Shown piece after piece: positions 61,521 through 64,000 of a stretch of 64,000 nt of DNA (position 1 is the stretch's first letter; each line of letters starts with the position of its first letter). The position numbers were made by a program, and so were the translations under genes. The notes beneath the pieces are model-generated. The model did not search any database, was not told where the DNA came from, and saw only the letters and a program-made list of their open reading frames with translations. The stretch is from Mugil cephalus (taxonomy: Eukaryota > Chordata > Actinopteri > Mugiliformes > Mugilidae), in the NCBI RefSeq assembly GCF_022458985.1, contig NC_061779.1:15917001-15981000 (forward strand), written 5' to 3'.

Positions 61521-62439
61521 CCAAGTAAACGGTTTTGCCTCCTCTCATCTTGACTTCAGTGTGTAATTCAATACTACCGCAAATCAAATTACATTGGAGG
61601 CTATAGCTGCACATGTCTAGTTTAAACAGCGCACTGGCTTGTTTTGATTTTAATGAAATTATAATTGTGTGGTTTGCTGATAACAAAACAATATTGTAGT
61701 AGGATATGTTATTCTCCGGGGAAACGGACGTGAGAAGAGGCTGAGACCACCCACCTTGACTCCAACGCGAGGCAGCGCGAGCTGCCCGCCGCAAAGCGGC
61801 GAGCCCTCCCTAACCAGATAAACCTCTGCTTTCATGAGCCACATGAGAGGGGTCTACATCTGCAGAACATTTCAGACTACATTTGGACTTTGTGCAGCTT
61901 ACAATTTAAACATCAGAGAGCTGTGAAGAGGTGGAAATTAGGGATTTGGGTTTGTATGATGGAAAGTCGTGCGGTTGCAACAGGATGAGTGAAGGATGGT
62001 TATTCATCTGAGCTGGAAGGATTAAACGGAACACCTGTCTGCCTCGGCAGCTGGTCTTTCCTGGGTTTGTCTTTCTGTCTGCGCAGTGCCACAATCTCAG
62101 CGGCAACAGATTGTGAAGTATAATTCTAGACAGAGCTCGACTTTGTCATCGCTATACGCTATGTATACACCTATGCAGAGTTTATTGGTAGGTGAATCAC
62201 CATCATCTCCCAGATAGGCTAAATGAAGTCAAGAAATTTGTTGTTGTTGTTTTGTTTTTTTTCCTCTCATATTATTTTGTTTTATAACTGCAAGTCAGAC
62301 TGCATTGTGCTACTAATAACAAAGCAGCAGAAGCAGCACTTGCGGCTCTGTGATTGTATTGATTTTGATAGCTGGTCGCTGTGTTTGTGTGGCTTGGGGC
62401 GTATTTTATCGAGAGCAGTAAAATAACAAAGGAGATGGG

Positions 62440-62900
62440 CTGGAAGTTCTCTGTGTATACCAATCAGAATTTATAAATTGCTCCATTACCTTTATTTCCC
62501 TTGGTTACTCTGGGAACATTAGCAATCATTCTCTCATGGGCTTGGCTCATAAAACTAATAATCTGGTGATTTAGTGCCTCGTGGCACAGTGCACCCAGTC
62601 TAGCCCACTCTAATCCATTCATCTTGCCACCTATTAGTTTTATTTTGGAGGGACAAATTGCTTTCCAAGAGAAAATGGGTCAATATGTGTCCTCTATTAG
62701 AAATTGCTAACAATGTAATGTTTTTTTTTCTTCTTCTCTCTGTGCATGTGTTTGCTAGAGTAGCGAGGCTGATTATCATTCTATTTGCATACTGGGAGGT
62801 TGCCTCAATTATCTTTCTTGGGCTGCATGACAAATTGCAAATAGCCAAGGTTATATATGCAATACTTAATTCATTCTGCATTTGCTTCAGTGCAAGTGTG
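62440..62900. promoter_or_regulatory. Candidate conserved non-coding element
   Basis: Complex sequence of about 460 bp. It holds CCTTTATTTCCCTTGG, GCAATCATTCTC, AAACTAATAATCTGG, GTGATTTAGTG, CTATTAGTTTTATTTTGG and GCTGATTATCATTC motifs. Overlapping frames on both strands lack any recognisable domain. Confidence 0.4.
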
Positions 62901-63744
62901 TGCATATTGGTATTGCTGTGCGTGCCTGCGCTCGCGTGCGTACGTGCAAGATGTGGGTGAGCTGCAAAATGAAGTCAACGTCGTTGTATTTCTTCTTGCC
63001 GTGCCGTCACAGAGATGGATGTCAGTGCTGCGAGCCGAGAGGACTACTGCTGCCTGGTGGCTCCGTCCCACTGTCCCATTAGCAGCTCCCCGGGGAGAGA
63101 AAGGCCCGGAATCTGGGGAGTCAGACCCAGATTAGCTCACAAATCACTGCCCAAGGGACAGAGGCAAAGCAGTGACTTCATCACTCTGAGACTTTTCTGC
63201 CCTGTGATGTGACGGCTGACGGTGCAGTCCAGCAACAGCAGCTTTCAGCTGATAGGAGTTGGCAGCGGACTCTGGTGCAACACAGTCCGCCCCAAACTGC
63301 CAGGGTTGCTCAGCGTCCGTATCACTGTTGTTACTTTGTCATTTCGACTTTAATCTGTTAAATTTGTCCATGAATCAGCGAAGTTAAAGTTTTTTTTTCC
63401 AGAAAGTATCCATTAAAACATCAGATGCAGCACTGCACAAGCGCTCCTTTTTGTGCTGTCACAGTACAAATCCTGTAATGCTGCTGCAGCTACTCGGTGG
63501 CCGAGTCTGGCTGCGAAGTAGTTGTTTGTGAGGCCCGCTGTGTAGCTGGGCCTGTAATAAGGCCAGTGGATGCCTCCCTCTCTCCCTCAGAGGTCTGTGG
63601 TCACACAGCTGGCCCCATCTGGCCAACCACTGCAACCTCACCACTTCCCCTCTCTGGGTGGGATGACAGTCACAGGGAGCGGGAAGAGAAGAAGCATGGG
63701 GGAAGGCCTTCCATTGGTTGCTCCCCAGATGTGGCCTGTCTGTC

Positions 63745-63768
63745 TGTCTGGCTGGCTGGCTGGCTGGA
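63745..63768. repeat. (CTGT)n/(CTGG)n tetranucleotide repeat
   Basis: CTGT units pass into four CTGG units, a compound microsatellite. Confidence 0.9.
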
Positions 63769-64000
63769 ATGTGCAGTACATACAGTATGCGAATAGAGAG
63801 GCTTTTAGACAACAAGAGAGGGTGTGTTTTCTGTATCCTAAAATGAACCTCTCACAGTCACATGGCACCTTTGTGACCTCCAGACCACAGAGGGCCCGTC
63901 CCACGTCAGCTGGCCTGCTTTTTGCCCCGTCAAGACGCGCACCTCTGCACAGCTGTAGCGCAGACACGTATGGAAAGCGAGGCGCGCTGTCCACTAGTAT

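Larger units (their letters stand above)
34400..64000. other. Gene-poor region downstream of morf4l1
   Basis: I recognise no intact protein-coding gene in this 29.6 kb. Open frames here are short, overlap in several frames, and coincide with homopolymers or CNE-like blocks. The region alternates GC-richer, CpG-containing patches (35.0-36.0, 38.8-40.1, 40.7-41.0, 42.4-42.9 kb), simple repeats, and AT-rich blocks with homeodomain and POU cores. These are listed individually below. The DNA between them holds nothing I can identify. Confidence 0.6.

Noticed and set aside
1..64000. Search by eye for known microRNAs of this syntenic region (such as miR-184, miR-9, miR-190), tRNAs and CRISPR arrays
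   Set aside because: No mature microRNA sequence that I remember and no tRNA B-box was spotted. CRISPR is not expected in an animal genome.

Overview
The window is nuclear DNA of a ray-finned fish, most likely a percomorph teleost. It has spliced genes with short introns, fish orthologues of three vertebrate genes, fish-type dispersed repeats and many microsatellites. There is no bacterial, viral or organellar gene. Species and chromosome cannot be read from the sequence.

Layout, all genes on the + strand: (1) 1-12.0 kb is gene-free and AT-rich. It holds several homeodomain-motif-rich blocks that look like conserved non-coding elements (CNEs), plus a fragment of a common fish SINE/MITE-like repeat. 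(2) 12.0-18.4 kb is skor1, the SKI-family transcriptional corepressor, with one large exon and six small ones. A coiled-coil exon found in other vertebrate SKOR proteins cannot be found. (3) 19.6-28.9 kb is pias1, a SUMO E3 ligase with 14 coding exons, one intron probably of GC-AG type, and a roughly 2.2 kb 3'UTR. (4) 29.27-34.4 kb is morf4l1 (MRG15), a chromodomain/MRG chromatin reader with 12 coding exons and 323 aa. Its ATG lies about 350 bp after the last pias1 poly(A) signal. (5) 34.4-64 kb holds no gene I can name. It contains old repeats, an interstitial telomeric repeat, CpG-dense patches, a coding-like but frameshifted minus-strand fragment near 52.2-52.6 kb, and long CNE-like blocks, especially 44.7-51.2, 53.4-57.9 and 62.4-62.9 kb.

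How it fits together: skor1 is a tissue-restricted neural regulator embedded in CNE-rich DNA, while pias1 and morf4l1 are broadly expressed nuclear genes with CpG-type promoters. CTCF-like motifs at the end of skor1 and just before pias1 could separate the two regimes. The CNE-rich 3' desert may serve skor1 across the two bystander genes or an unseen developmental gene beyond 64 kb. All exon boundaries below were set by hand from splice consensus, reading phase and recalled family sequences, with no alignment run. CNE calls rest on base composition and motif density only.
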